NCBI GenBank assembly: GCA_000435635.1 | Contig: FR882105.1 | Location: 26,295-54,009 of the forward strand | DNA length: 27,715 nucleotides | Origin: Prevotella sp. CAG:1320 | GTDB taxonomy: Bacteria > Bacteroidota > Bacteroidia > Bacteroidales > Bacteroidaceae | Direction of reading: 5' to 3' | Shown here: positions 7,162-16,306 of the stretch, in pieces | Layout: every line of letters starts with the position of its first letter | How positions within the stretch are numbered: the stretch's first letter is position 1 | Translations under genes and position numbers: made by a program | Notes under the pieces: generated by a model | The model's input: only the letters and a program-made list of their open reading frames with translations | Databases searched by the model: none | What the model was told of the DNA's origin: nothing

Positions 7162-7196
7162 GGAAACTCATTTCCCGCAAGCGGGTTTCCATTTTT
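7162..7196 (+). terminator. Weak hairpin with T tract upstream of the TetR gene
   Basis: CCCGC-AA-GCGGG (7174-7185), flanked by GGAAA (7162-7166) and TTTCC (7186-7190), is followed by ATTTTT. It lies in the 287-bp gap between divergent genes, where no + strand transcript is otherwise visible. It may be a leader element or chance. Confidence 0.3.
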
Positions 7197-7289
7197 CCAG
7201 TCTTGTAAGAAAGGGCGATTTGGCATTGTTAACGTTTTCTCGCGCAATGTTTGGGCTTTTTCCGCCTTTTAGGGGTAAATCTATCACCT

Positions 7290-7847
7290 ATGGATGAGCG
7301 TACAGAGAAAAGACTGATAGCTTTCGCCTCCCAGTCCGTGAGGCAATATGGGATCCGTGCCGTGCGCATGGACACGATCGCACGGGACATGGGCGTGTCC
7401 AAGCGCACGCTCTACAAGGAATATAAAAGCAAGGACAATTTCATACGGACTTGCCTGGAGTCTTATGTCGACCGCGTCGGCAACCTTTTCCGCCTTCTTC
7501 GCTTGGAGGCCGCCGGCCCGCTGGAATACCTTTGCGCCTTGACGCGAGCCTTTGTCGACAACCTCTACAAGGCGGAACTGCCCTTTTGGCTAGACATCAC
7601 GGAGCATTACCCCCATGTTTATGAAACGATATGGGGTATTTGGATGAGTGAGCTGGAAACGGCGGTGGGGGAATGCCTCCAGGGGAGATGGCTTGTCGAC
7701 GGACTGGACCCTCGGGAATATGTCTCCGCTCTTTCCACCTTGTTTTACCAAGCCCGCATGGCAGGCTCCCCCTCCCAGTCGGTGGCCTACTCGGCTTACC
7801 TCATGCTGCGGGGGAGCATGACCATGGAAGGGATTTTACGGTTTTGA
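7290..7847 (+). CDS. TetR/AcrR-family transcriptional regulator
   Basis: I start at ATG 7290 (185 aa); a TTG at 7251 gives a non-conserved extension. The N-terminal HTH (about residues 8-50) is typical: 'GIRAVRMDTIARDMGVSKRTLYKEYKSKDNF'-type spacing, with Gly35 at the turn and 'LYKEYKSK' as the recognition helix end. The C-terminal helical part is the ligand and dimer region and is not similar to any subgroup I can name. TetR regulators usually repress nearby transport or metabolic genes, but here neighbours are an unrelated lipoprotein (divergent) and the rimP operon, so the target is unknown. Confidence 0.9.
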   Translation: MDERTEKRLIAFASQSVRQYGIRAVRMDTIARDMGVSKRTLYKEYKSKDNFIRTCLESYVDRVGNLFRLLRLEAAGPLEYLCALTRAFVDNLYKAELPFWLDITEHYPHVYETIWGIWMSELETAVGECLQGRWLVDGLDPREYVSALSTLFYQARMAGSPSQSVAYSAYLMLRGSMTMEGILRF

Positions 7848-7868
7848 AGCAAGAAAGACGGGGAAATG

Positions 7869-7900
7869 TTTGGCGGTTAGCGGAAATCTTCGTATCTTCG
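7869..7900 (+). promoter_or_regulatory. Promoter of the rimP-nusA-infB operon
   Basis: TTTG at 7869-7872 and TATCTTCG at 7893-7900 are separated by 20 bases, matching the Bacteroidetes -33/-7 arrangement; the -7 box has one departure (C for T). The predicted start is near 7907. Confidence 0.65.
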
Positions 7901-7912
7901 CGCCGTTCAGTG

Positions 7913-7948
7913 GAATGAGGGGCTCAGCCGAGCTCCTCATTCTTTTTT
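7913..7948 (+). promoter_or_regulatory. Attenuator-like hairpin plus T tract in the rimP leader
   Basis: The left arm 7913-7925 and right arm 7930-7942 form 13 pairs (one G-T) around AGCC, and are followed by TTTTTT (7943-7948). It has the form of an intrinsic terminator. It lies only a few bases after the predicted transcription start and 12 bases before the rimP ATG, so it should govern entry into the operon. No competing anti-terminator pairing is obvious. Confidence 0.65.
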
Positions 7949-7960
7949 AAAAGACGATAT

Positions 7961-8428
7961 ATGATAGACAAGAACGTCGTAAAGGAATTAGTGGAAGAAT
8001 GGCTACAAGGGAAAGATTATTTCCTGGTAGACATAGAAATCAGTGAAGACGACAAGATCGTGGTCGAGATAGACCATGCCGATGGCGTGTGGATAGAAGA
8101 CTGTGTGGAGCTGAGCCGCTTCATAGAGAGCAAGCTCAACCGCGATGAGTGTGATTATGAGTTGGAGGTAGGTTCCGCCGGGCTGGGACAGCCCTTCAAG
8201 GTGGCCAGGCAGTACGTCAACTTCATAGGCAAGGAAGTGGAAGTGCTGACGGCTGACGGCAAGAAGGTGCGAGGCATATTGAAGTCGGTTGACGGAAGGG
8301 ACTTTGTGGTTGCCGTCAAGGAGAAAGTGAAGCTGGAAGGCAAGAAACGCCCCGTTTCGCAAGACGTGGACCACACCTACAACATGGATGAAGTGAAATA
8401 TACAAAATACCTAATAAGTTTTAAGTAA
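7961..8428 (+). CDS. rimP: Ribosome maturation factor RimP
   Basis: This 155-aa protein has the usual RimP length. It has an N-terminal alpha/beta domain with 'DYFLVDIEISEDDKIVVEID' and 'CVELSRFIESKLN', the central 'YELEVGSAGLGQPFK' that corresponds to the family's EVSSPGxxRPL signature, and a small C-terminal barrel. RimP acts late in 30S subunit assembly in the cytoplasm. It is the first gene of the rimP-nusA-infB order found in most bacteria, 3 bases before nusA. Confidence 0.96.
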   Translation: MIDKNVVKELVEEWLQGKDYFLVDIEISEDDKIVVEIDHADGVWIEDCVELSRFIESKLNRDECDYELEVGSAGLGQPFKVARQYVNFIGKEVEVLTADGKKVRGILKSVDGRDFVVAVKEKVKLEGKKRPVSQDVDHTYNMDEVKYTKYLISFK

Positions 8429-8431
8429 GTC

Positions 8432-9697
8432 ATGGCAGCAAAGAAACAGACAGAAGTGACGCAGAGTATGATAGATACTTTCCGCGAGTTCAAGGAGACC
8501 AAGAATATTGACCGCACTACGCTGATGAGCGTGCTGGAGGAAAGCTTCCGCAATGTGCTGGCGAAAATATTCGGCAGTGACGAGAACTTTGATGTCATCG
8601 TCAATCCCGACAAGGGCGACTTCGAGATCTATCGCAACCGAAAGGTGGTGGCAGACGGAGAGGTGGAGGATGAGAACAAGCAGATCTCCCTTTCCGACGC
8701 GCAAAAAATAGAGCCAGACTACGAGGTGGGCGAGGACGTGAGCGAGAATGTCGATTTCAACAAGTTCGGCCGCCGTGCTATCTTGAACCTTAGGCAGACC
8801 CTGGCTTCCAAGATATTGGAGCTGGAGCATGATTCCCTTTACAATAAGTATAAAGACCGCGTGGGTCAAGTGATAGCGGGAGAGGTTTACCAGATATGGA
8901 AGCGTGAGGTGCTCTTGGTGGATGACGAGAACAACGAGCTGATATTGCCCAAGAGTGAGCAGATACCCGCTGACCAGTATCGCAAGGGCGAGACTATCCG
9001 CGCCGTCATCTTGCGTGTGGACAACGAGAACAATAATCCCAAGATAATCTTGAGCCGCACAAGTCCTACTTTCCTGGAGCGTTTGCTGGAGGCTGAAGTG
9101 CCGGAGATAAATGACGGCCTGATAGCCATCCGCCGTATAGCCCGCATTCCGGGCGAGCGTGCCAAGGTGGCCGTGGAGAGCTTCGATGACCGTATAGACC
9201 CCGTAGGAGCTTGCGTTGGCGTGAGAGGCAATCGCGTGCATGGCATCGTAAGGGAATTGTGCAACGAGAATATAGATGTCATCAATTATACCGCCAATAC
9301 CAAGCTGTTCATCCAGCGTGCGTTGAGTCCGGCGAAGATTTCCTCTATCACCATTGACGAGGAGAAGAAGAAGGCGGACGTTTATCTGCAGCCCGAGGAG
9401 GTGAGTCTGGCTATTGGCCGCTCTGGCATGAATATCAAGTTGGCCTCCATGCTGACGGAGTATACGATAGATGTGTTCCGCGAGATCAATGACAATGAAG
9501 CGGAAGAGGATATTTACTTGGATGAGTTCGCCGACGAGATCGACCAATGGGTCATCGACGCTATCAAGGCATTGGGACTGGACACCGCGAAGCAGGTGCT
9601 CAACGCTCCCAGGGAAATGCTGATAGAGAAAGCGGACCTGGAAGAGGAGACTGTGGATAACCTGCTCAACGTGCTGCGCGCCGAGTTTGAGCAGTGA
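8432..9697 (+). CDS. nusA: Transcription termination/antitermination factor NusA
   Basis: This 421-aa protein contains the NusA N-terminal domain (about 10-125), an S1 domain (about 140-208, 'VGQVIAGEVYQ'), and two KH domains with 'GACVGVRGNRV' (259-269) and 'SLAIGRSGMNIKLAS' (325-339). A short acidic helical tail (about 355-421) lacks the long acidic repeats of E. coli NusA. NusA binds RNA polymerase and controls pausing, termination and antitermination. It lies between rimP and infB, 3 and 46 bases away. Confidence 0.97.
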   Translation: MAAKKQTEVTQSMIDTFREFKETKNIDRTTLMSVLEESFRNVLAKIFGSDENFDVIVNPDKGDFEIYRNRKVVADGEVEDENKQISLSDAQKIEPDYEVGEDVSENVDFNKFGRRAILNLRQTLASKILELEHDSLYNKYKDRVGQVIAGEVYQIWKREVLLVDDENNELILPKSEQIPADQYRKGETIRAVILRVDNENNNPKIILSRTSPTFLERLLEAEVPEINDGLIAIRRIARIPGERAKVAVESFDDRIDPVGACVGVRGNRVHGIVRELCNENIDVINYTANTKLFIQRALSPAKISSITIDEEKKKADVYLQPEEVSLAIGRSGMNIKLASMLTEYTIDVFREINDNEAEEDIYLDEFADEIDQWVIDAIKALGLDTAKQVLNAPREMLIEKADLEEETVDNLLNVLRAEFEQ

Positions 9698-9743
9698 TAG
9701 ATGGTTTGGTAAGAACGATAAACGAAATCCGGAGATTATTTGA

Positions 9744-12560
9744 ATGAGCATCAGGTTAAATAAAGCAATAGTAGAATTGAATATAGGGCTCCAGACGGCT
9801 GTGGAGTTCCTGCAGAAGAGACCGGAGTTGGGCGAGGTGAAGGCAGATACCAACTTCAAGCTCTCAGACGAGCAATATGACGCATTGAAACAGGCCTACA
9901 AGCAAGACGCGGAGGTGAGGAACAAGGCGGGTAAGCTCTTCATGAAGAAGCCGAAAGAGAAGAAACGCCCTGTCGAGAACGTGGAACGCCCTGCCGAGAA
10001 CACGAGCGTGGGCGTGCAGCAGTTTAAGCCTCTGGGCAAGATAGACCTGGATAGCTTGGGCAAGAAGCCTAAGCCCGCCCCTGCCGCTCCAGAGAAAAAG
10101 GAGAAGGAAATCAAGGAAGAGGTTCCCGTGGAGGTGGAGGAAAAGAAAGTGGAGGAGACTCCCGCTCCCCAACAGGTACAGGCGGAGGAACCTGCCAAGA
10201 CCGCGGAAGTAGCGGAGGTAAAGAAGGAAGAGGCTCCCCGACAGGAGCCCGCGGTTGTGGCTCCTGTTGCCGAACAGCCCAAGGAGGCATTGCCTGAGGA
10301 CAAGGAAGAAGAGAAAACCGAGGCCAAGCAAGAAAGTGTCTTTACCTTGAAGAGCGAACAGCGTCTGAGCGCTAACGAGCCAAAGGTGTTGGGCAAGATA
10401 GATCTTTCACAGCTCAACCAGAGTACCCGCCCAAAGAAAAAGAGCAAAGAGGAACGCCGCAAGGAACGCGAGGAGAAGATGGCGCAAGCTCATGGCTCCA
10501 ATGAGAAGAAGAAACGCGTGCGCATCAATAAGGAGCGTGTGGATATCAACGCCGCCGCCAATCAGGAAACTTCTTCCAACAATAATCAAGGTGGAAAGAA
10601 GAACGCCAACAAGAAGAACAAGAAATCCGGCAACCGAAGCGTGAAGCCTTTGGAGGTGGACGAGGAGGCTGTTGCCCGTCAGGTAAAGGAAACCTTGGCT
10701 CGCCTTACCAGCAAGAACCAGAACAAGAAGGGCGCGAAGTATCGCCGTGAGAAGCGAGAAGCTGCCCAAGAAAGATTGCAGGAGGAGGCTAAGCAGGAAA
10801 GCCGCGAGAGCAAGACGCTGAAACTGACAGAGTTTGTCACCGTGAGCGAGCTGGCTACGATGATGGATATCACGGTCAATCAGGTGATTTCCACCTTGAT
10901 GAGTGTAGGTATCATGGTTTCCATCAACCAACGACTGGACGCCGAGACCATCAACATGGTGGCCGAGGAATTTGGCTTTACCACCGAATATGTCAGCGCG
11001 GAGGTACAAGAAGCGGTCAGCGAAGAAGAGGATGACGAGAACGACTTGGTTCCCCGTGCGCCTATCGTTACCGTGATGGGCCATGTAGACCATGGTAAGA
11101 CTTCTTTGCTCGACTTTATTCGCAATACCAACGTGATAGCGGGCGAGGCCGGCGGCATCACCCAGCATATCGGAGCCTATAGCGTGACTTTGGAAAATGG
11201 CAACAAGGTAACTTTCCTGGATACGCCTGGACATGAGGCTTTCACCGCTATGCGTGCCCGTGGAGCCCAGGTGACAGATATCGCCATTATCATCATTGCC
11301 GCGGATGACTCCGTGATGCCTACCACCAAAGAGGCCATCTCCCATGCCCAGGCGGCAGGAGTGCCCATGGTGTTTGCCATCAACAAGATAGACAAGCCCG
11401 GCGCAAATCCTGACAAGATCAGGGAAGACTTGGCCAACATGAATTTGTTGGTTGAGGAGTGGGGCGGTAAGTACCAGTGCCAGGAAATCAGTGCCAAAAA
11501 AGGTATTGGCGTGACCGAACTGCTCGACAAGGTATTGCTCGAGGCGGAAATGCTGGATTTGAAAGCCAATCCCAACCGTAAAGCTACGGGAACCATTATA
11601 GAGTCTTCACTTGACAAAGGGCGTGGCTATGTCTCTACGGTATTGGTAAGCAATGGCACGCTCAAAGTGGGTGATATCGTGATAGCCGGTACCAGCTGGG
11701 GACGCATCAAGGCCATGTTCAATGAGCGTAACCAGCGTATAGAGAAAGCGGCTCCCGCCGAGCCTGCCATCATATTGGGACTGAATGGCGCTCCCACCGC
11801 GGGCGATACTTTCCATGTGTTGGAGACGGAGCAAGAGGCCAGGGATATCGCCAACAAGCGTGAACAGCTGCAGCGTGAGCAGGGTTTGCGTACGCAGAAG
11901 CGTTTGACGCTGGGAGATATCTCTCACCGGATAGCCCGTGGAGAGTTCCATGAGTTGAACATCATCGTCAAGGGTGATACAGACGGAAGTATCGAGGCTT
12001 TGAGTGATTCGTTCCTGAAGCTTTCCACAGAGAAGGTACAAGTGAATGTCATCAGCAAGGCCGTGGGTCAGATATCCGAGAATGACGTGATGTTGGCCAG
12101 CGCCTCAGATGCCATCATCGTAGGTTTCCAGGTGCGTCCTTCCAGTGATGCCCGTAAGTTGGCGGATCGTGAAGGCGTGGAAATCAATACCTACTCTATC
12201 ATCTACGATGCCATAGACGATGTGAAATCAGCCATGGTCGGCATGCTCGATAAGTTGAAGAAAGAGATTGTCACGGGGCAGGTAGAGGTAAAGCAAGTAT
12301 TCAAGATATCCAAGGTGGGCACCGTGGCCGGAGGTTTGGTGACCGAAGGCAAGGTCCATTCCAAGGACAAGGGTCGTGTGGTCAGGGATGGTATCGTGAT
12401 TCGTACGGCGGACATCAGTGCCTTGAAGCGTTACAAGGACGATGTCAAGGAGGTTGCCGCTGGCTTGGAATGCGGTATTAGTCTTGTGAACTTCAACGAT
12501 ATCCAGGAAGGTGACATCATCGAGACCTTCACTGAGATAGAGGTAGAGCAGAAACTGTAA
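9744..12560 (+). CDS. infB: Translation initiation factor IF-2
   Basis: This 938-aa protein has a short N-terminal IF2 domain (about 1-60) and a long Lys/Glu/Pro-rich low-complexity linker (about 65-360). A second IF2_N motif follows (about 367-415, '[18 protein letters not shown]'), then the GTPase core and C-terminal barrels. G motifs are GHVDHGKT (446-453), GGIT (470-473), DTPGH (493-497), NKID (547-550) and SAK (583-585). IF-2 brings initiator tRNA to the 30S subunit and promotes subunit joining. The linker carries repeated '[11 protein letters not shown]'-type motifs near 85 and 215, probably an internal duplication. Confidence 0.98.
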   Translation: MSIRLNKAIVELNIGLQTAVEFLQKRPELGEVKADTNFKLSDEQYDALKQAYKQDAEVRNKAGKLFMKKPKEKKRPVENVERPAENTSVGVQQFKPLGKIDLDSLGKKPKPAPAAPEKKEKEIKEEVPVEVEEKKVEETPAPQQVQAEEPAKTAEVAEVKKEEAPRQEPAVVAPVAEQPKEALPEDKEEEKTEAKQESVFTLKSEQRLSANEPKVLGKIDLSQLNQSTRPKKKSKEERRKEREEKMAQAHGSNEKKKRVRINKERVDINAAANQETSSNNNQGGKKNANKKNKKSGNRSVKPLEVDEEAVARQVKETLARLTSKNQNKKGAKYRREKREAAQERLQEEAKQESRESKTLKLTEFVTVSELATMMDITVNQVISTLMSVGIMVSINQRLDAETINMVAEEFGFTTEYVSAEVQEAVSEEEDDENDLVPRAPIVTVMGHVDHGKTSLLDFIRNTNVIAGEAGGITQHIGAYSVTLENGNKVTFLDTPGHEAFTAMRARGAQVTDIAIIIIAADDSVMPTTKEAISHAQAAGVPMVFAINKIDKPGANPDKIREDLANMNLLVEEWGGKYQCQEISAKKGIGVTELLDKVLLEAEMLDLKANPNRKATGTIIESSLDKGRGYVSTVLVSNGTLKVGDIVIAGTSWGRIKAMFNERNQRIEKAAPAEPAIILGLNGAPTAGDTFHVLETEQEARDIANKREQLQREQGLRTQKRLTLGDISHRIARGEFHELNIIVKGDTDGSIEALSDSFLKLSTEKVQVNVISKAVGQISENDVMLASASDAIIVGFQVRPSSDARKLADREGVEINTYSIIYDAIDDVKSAMVGMLDKLKKEIVTGQVEVKQVFKISKVGTVAGGLVTEGKVHSKDKGRVVRDGIVIRTADISALKRYKDDVKEVAAGLECGISLVNFNDIQEGDIIETFTEIEVEQKL

Positions 12561-12566
12561 AGTCGT

Positions 12567-12597
12567 CAAGTCTTCCTCCGTATGGGAGTGGACTTGT
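12567..12597 (+). other. Hairpin in the infB-sufB spacer
   Basis: In the 107-base spacer, CAAGTC pairs with GACTTG and an inner CTCC pairs with GGAG, giving an imperfect hairpin without a T tract. No TAnnTTTG promoter box is visible in the spacer, so read-through from infB into suf is plausible. Roles such as RNA processing are only possibilities. Confidence 0.3.
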
Positions 12598-12667
12598 GAA
12601 GATAGCTGGTAGGGGCGGTTCCTGTTATGGGGGCTGTCCCTATCAATGCCAAGAAACCAGATAATGT

Positions 12668-14113
12668 ATGGCAGAGAAAGAAAAAAACGCCTTCGTGAAA
12701 CAAGTGGCCGAACAGAAATATGAGTTCGGTTTCACGACCAATGTAGATACGGAGATTATCGACAAGGGACTCAATGAGGATGTTGTGCGCTTGATATCCC
12801 GCAAGAAGGGAGAACCCGACTGGCTGTTGGATTTTCGTCTTCAGGCTTTTCGCTATTGGCAGACATTGGAGCAACCCAGTTGGGGGCATGTCAAGCTGCC
12901 CCAGATAGATTATCAAGACATTTCTTACTATGCGGACCCCTTGGCCAAGAAACCGCAAAACAAGGAGATAGACCCTGAGCTGGAGAAGACTTTCGACAAG
13001 TTGGGCATCCCTTTGGAGGAAAGGCTGGCCTTGAGTGGCACCGCGGTGGACGCCATTATGGATTCCGTCTCGGTGAAGACCACTTTCAAGGAACAGTTGC
13101 GAGAGAAAGGGGTTATTTTCTGCTCTATTGGCGAGGCGGTCAAGGAACATCCTGACTTGGTAAGGGAATATCTTGGTTCCGTAGTGCCTTATCGTGATAA
13201 TTTCTATGCGGCGCTCAATTCCGCGGTATTCAGTGATGGTTCTTTCGTTTATATCCCCAAGGGCGTGCGTTGTCCTATGGAGCTGAGCAGTTATTTCCGC
13301 ATCAACGCTCGCAACACCGGACAATTTGAGCGTACGCTCATCGTGGCCGAGGATGGCGCTTATGTCTCTTATCTGGAGGGTTGTACCGCTCCCATGAGAG
13401 ACGAGAACCAGTTGCATGCCGCTATCGTGGAGATTATAGTCAAGGACAATGCCGAGGTGAAATATTCTACTGTGCAGAACTGGTATCCTGGTGACGAGCA
13501 GGGCAGGGGAGGTGTCTTCAACCTGGTGACGAAGCGGGGAGACTTGCGGGGAGTGAACTCCAAGCTCTCTTGGACACAGGTGGAGACGGGCTCGGCCATT
13601 ACCTGGAAGTATCCTTCCTGCGTGTTGCGCGGTGACAACTCCCAGGCGGAGTTCTATTCCGTGGCGGTGACCAATCACTACCAAGAGGCCGACACGGGCA
13701 CCAAGATGATACACATGGGCAAGAACACCAAGTCTACCATCATATCCAAAGGTATCTCGGCAGGACATAGCCAGAACAGCTATCGGGGACTGGTGAGAGC
13801 CACGGCAAACGCGGATAACGCCCGCAATTATAGCTCATGTGACAGTCTTTTGCTGGGTAGTGATTGCGGAGCGCATACATTCCCCTATATGGACATCCAT
13901 AATGATACGGCGGTGGTGGAGCACGAGGCCACTACCTCTAAGATATCCGAAGACCAGCTTTTCTATTGTAACCAGCGGGGCATCCCTACCGAACAGGCAG
14001 TGGGCTTGATAGTAAATGGCTATGCCAAGGAAGTGCTCAACAAGTTACCGATGGAGTTTGCCGTGGAGGCGCAGAAACTGTTGTCGGTATCATTGGAAGG
14101 CACGGTGGGATAA
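12668..14113 (+). CDS. sufB: Fe-S cluster assembly scaffold SufB
   Basis: This 481-aa protein has full SufB length and family motifs throughout: '[23 protein letters not shown]', '[15 protein letters not shown]', '[22 protein letters not shown]' and '[12 protein letters not shown]'. The Cys at about residue 400 in the last motif matches the Cys implicated in cluster assembly in E. coli SufB. '[21 protein letters not shown]' follows near the C terminus. SufB forms the SufBC2D scaffold with the next two gene products in the cytoplasm. It is first of four contiguous suf genes. Confidence 0.97.
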   Translation: MAEKEKNAFVKQVAEQKYEFGFTTNVDTEIIDKGLNEDVVRLISRKKGEPDWLLDFRLQAFRYWQTLEQPSWGHVKLPQIDYQDISYYADPLAKKPQNKEIDPELEKTFDKLGIPLEERLALSGTAVDAIMDSVSVKTTFKEQLREKGVIFCSIGEAVKEHPDLVREYLGSVVPYRDNFYAALNSAVFSDGSFVYIPKGVRCPMELSSYFRINARNTGQFERTLIVAEDGAYVSYLEGCTAPMRDENQLHAAIVEIIVKDNAEVKYSTVQNWYPGDEQGRGGVFNLVTKRGDLRGVNSKLSWTQVETGSAITWKYPSCVLRGDNSQAEFYSVAVTNHYQEADTGTKMIHMGKNTKSTIISKGISAGHSQNSYRGLVRATANADNARNYSSCDSLLLGSDCGAHTFPYMDIHNDTAVVEHEATTSKISEDQLFYCNQRGIPTEQAVGLIVNGYAKEVLNKLPMEFAVEAQKLLSVSLEGTVG

Positions 14114-14169
14114 TCCTCTTGTTTGGAAGCTTTTAGTGTCGTAATATACATATTATATATATAAGGTAT

Positions 14170-14922
14170 ATGTTAGAAGTAAAAAACTTACATGCCACTA
14201 TCGCGGGCAAAGAAATATTGAAAGGCATCAACCTCACGATACGTGACGGAGAGATACATGCCATCATGGGGCCTAATGGCTCAGGGAAGTCTACGCTCAG
14301 TGCCGTGCTGACGGGCAATCCTCTCTACACGGTGACGGAAGGTTCCGCCATTTTCAATGGCAAGGATCTTTTGGCCATGAAGCCGGAAGACCGCGCCCGT
14401 GAGGGATTGTTTCTGTCTTTCCAATATCCCGTGGAGATACCTGGGGTCTCCATGACCAACTTCATGCGGGCGGCTATTAACGCCAAGCGGGAATATCAGG
14501 GACTGGAACCGCTCAACGCCGCGGATTTCATCAAGCTGATGAGGGAGAAGCGAAAGATTGTGGAATTGGATGCCAATCTTTCGCGCCGTTCCGTAAACGA
14601 GGGTTTCTCGGGTGGAGAGAAGAAACGGAATGAGATATTCCAGATGGCCATGCTGGAGCCCAAGCTCAGTATCTTGGATGAGACAGACTCAGGACTGGAC
14701 GTAGACGCGATGCGTATCGTGGCCGAAGGAGTCAACAAGATGCATACGGCGGAGACTTCGGCTATCGTGATTACCCACTACGAGCGGTTGCTCGACATGA
14801 TTAAGCCCAACGTGGTACATGTGCTCTATCAAGGTCGGATTGTGAAGACCGCCGGTCCCGAGTTGGCCAAGGAGATAGAGGCCAAGGGGTATGATTGGAT
14901 AAAAGCCGAGGTAAGTGAGTAA
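14170..14922 (+). CDS. sufC: Fe-S assembly ATPase SufC
   Basis: This 250-aa ABC-type ATPase has Walker A GPNGSGKST (34-42), Q-loop Gln85, signature FSGGEKKRNE (146-155), Walker B LSILDE (166-171) and switch His203. The KKRNE signature and the SGLD D-loop are characteristic of SufC rather than transport ABC proteins. It drives conformational change in SufBC2D. It lies between sufB and sufD with gaps of 56 and 17 bases. Confidence 0.98.
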   Translation: MLEVKNLHATIAGKEILKGINLTIRDGEIHAIMGPNGSGKSTLSAVLTGNPLYTVTEGSAIFNGKDLLAMKPEDRAREGLFLSFQYPVEIPGVSMTNFMRAAINAKREYQGLEPLNAADFIKLMREKRKIVELDANLSRRSVNEGFSGGEKKRNEIFQMAMLEPKLSILDETDSGLDVDAMRIVAEGVNKMHTAETSAIVITHYERLLDMIKPNVVHVLYQGRIVKTAGPELAKEIEAKGYDWIKAEVSE

Positions 14923-14939
14923 CAAGGGAAGGTAGGCTT

Positions 14940-16283
14940 ATGGCAAGTGAAAGACAATATAAAGAGCTTTACGAGCGGAACGCCCGGCTTATCAAGTCTC
15001 ATGCCTCCGCGCCGCTCAATGCCGTGCGCGACAAGGCTTATGAAGACTTTTGCCGCTTGGGCTTCCCTTCTCGCAAGGTGGAAAGATATAAGTATACGGA
15101 CATCGACAAGTTGTTCGCGCCCGATTTCGGACTGAATCTCAATAGGCTGGAGATACCCGTAGACCCCTATGAGGCTTTCCGTTGTGACGTGCCAAACCTG
15201 AGCACTTCGCTCTATTTTGTCGTCAACGACAGTTTCTATGGCAAGATGTTGCCCCAGGCGAGTCTGCCCCAAGGGGTAATAGTCGACTCCTTGGCTAACG
15301 TGGCCGCTGCCCGCCCCGAGTTGGTAACTTCTTATTATGCCAGATTGGCTTCTACCGCGGAGGATGGCATCACCGCGCTCAACACGATGCTGGCGCAAGA
15401 CGGGCTTTTTGTCTATGTGCCGCGCAACGTGAAGGTGGACAGGGCGATACAGGTTGTGAACATCTTGCGGGCGGACGTGGATTTGATGGTCAATCGCAGG
15501 GTGCTTATAGTGATGGAACAGGGCGCTGAGGCAAAGTTCCTTTTCTGTGACCATGCGGCTGATGATCGTAATTTCCTGGCGACACAGGTGATAGAAGCAT
15601 TCGTGGGCGAGAATGCCAACCTGGAGTTGAATTGCCTGGAGGAGACACATTTGAAAAATGTTCGGGTAAGCAATGTCTATATAGAGCAGCAAGCCAATAG
15701 CCAGGTCAATCATAATGTGATTACTCTTCATAATGGCATCACCCGCAATAAATTGGACTTGATGTTGAAAGGAGAGGGAGCCTCTTGCCGTTGTCATGGC
15801 TGCGTGATAGCCGACAAAGACCAGAGAGTGGACAACAATACCCTTATAGACCATCAGGCGGGACATTGCGATAGCTATGAACTCTACAAGTATGTGCTCA
15901 ATGACAATGCCGTGGGCGCTTTCGCCGGAAAGGTGTTGGTAAGGCATGGCGCGCAGAAGACCACTTCCCAGGAGACCAACCAGAACCTTTGCGCCACCAA
16001 GACGGCCAGGATGTATACGCAGCCCATGCTGGAAATCTATGCCGATGACGTGAAATGCTCCCATGGTTCCACGGTGGGTCAGCTCAACGATGCCGCTCTT
16101 TTCTATATGCGCCAGCGTGGCATCAGCCTGGAGGAAGCGAAGTTGCTCCTGCAGTTCGCTTTCATTAACGAGGTGATAGACAAGATGGAGTTGGCTCCGC
16201 TGCGCGACCGTTTGCATCATTTGGTGGAGAAGCGTTTCCGTGGGGAGTTGAGTAAGTGCGAGGGATGTAAATTATGTAAGTAA
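14940..16283 (+). CDS. sufD: Fe-S cluster assembly protein SufD
   Basis: This 447-aa protein is related to SufB in its C-terminal half ('VDNNTLIDHQAGHCDSYELYKYVL', 'DDVKCSHGSTVGQL', 'YMRQRGISLEEAKLLLQFAFINEV'). The N-terminal region contains 'FPSRKVERYKYTDIDKLF', typical of SufD. It completes the SufBC2D scaffold. The His and Cys of 'DDVKCSHGSTVG' are conserved in the family. The extreme C terminus is KCEGCKLCK, a Cys-x2-Cys-x2-Cys tail (440, 443, 446) not needed for the core fold. Confidence 0.96.
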   Translation: MASERQYKELYERNARLIKSHASAPLNAVRDKAYEDFCRLGFPSRKVERYKYTDIDKLFAPDFGLNLNRLEIPVDPYEAFRCDVPNLSTSLYFVVNDSFYGKMLPQASLPQGVIVDSLANVAAARPELVTSYYARLASTAEDGITALNTMLAQDGLFVYVPRNVKVDRAIQVVNILRADVDLMVNRRVLIVMEQGAEAKFLFCDHAADDRNFLATQVIEAFVGENANLELNCLEETHLKNVRVSNVYIEQQANSQVNHNVITLHNGITRNKLDLMLKGEGASCRCHGCVIADKDQRVDNNTLIDHQAGHCDSYELYKYVLNDNAVGAFAGKVLVRHGAQKTTSQETNQNLCATKTARMYTQPMLEIYADDVKCSHGSTVGQLNDAALFYMRQRGISLEEAKLLLQFAFINEVIDKMELAPLRDRLHHLVEKRFRGELSKCEGCKLCK

Positions 16284-16306
16284 ACAGAAAGGAGAGCCGT
16301 CTAGCG

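Noticed and set aside
8411..9859. A 482-codon reverse frame over nusA
   Set aside because: The nusA frame is unmistakable (S1 and two KH motifs); the antisense frame is Leu/His-rich and resembles no protein family. Similar long antisense frames over sufB (12566-13768) and sufD (14829-16220) were dismissed for the same reason.
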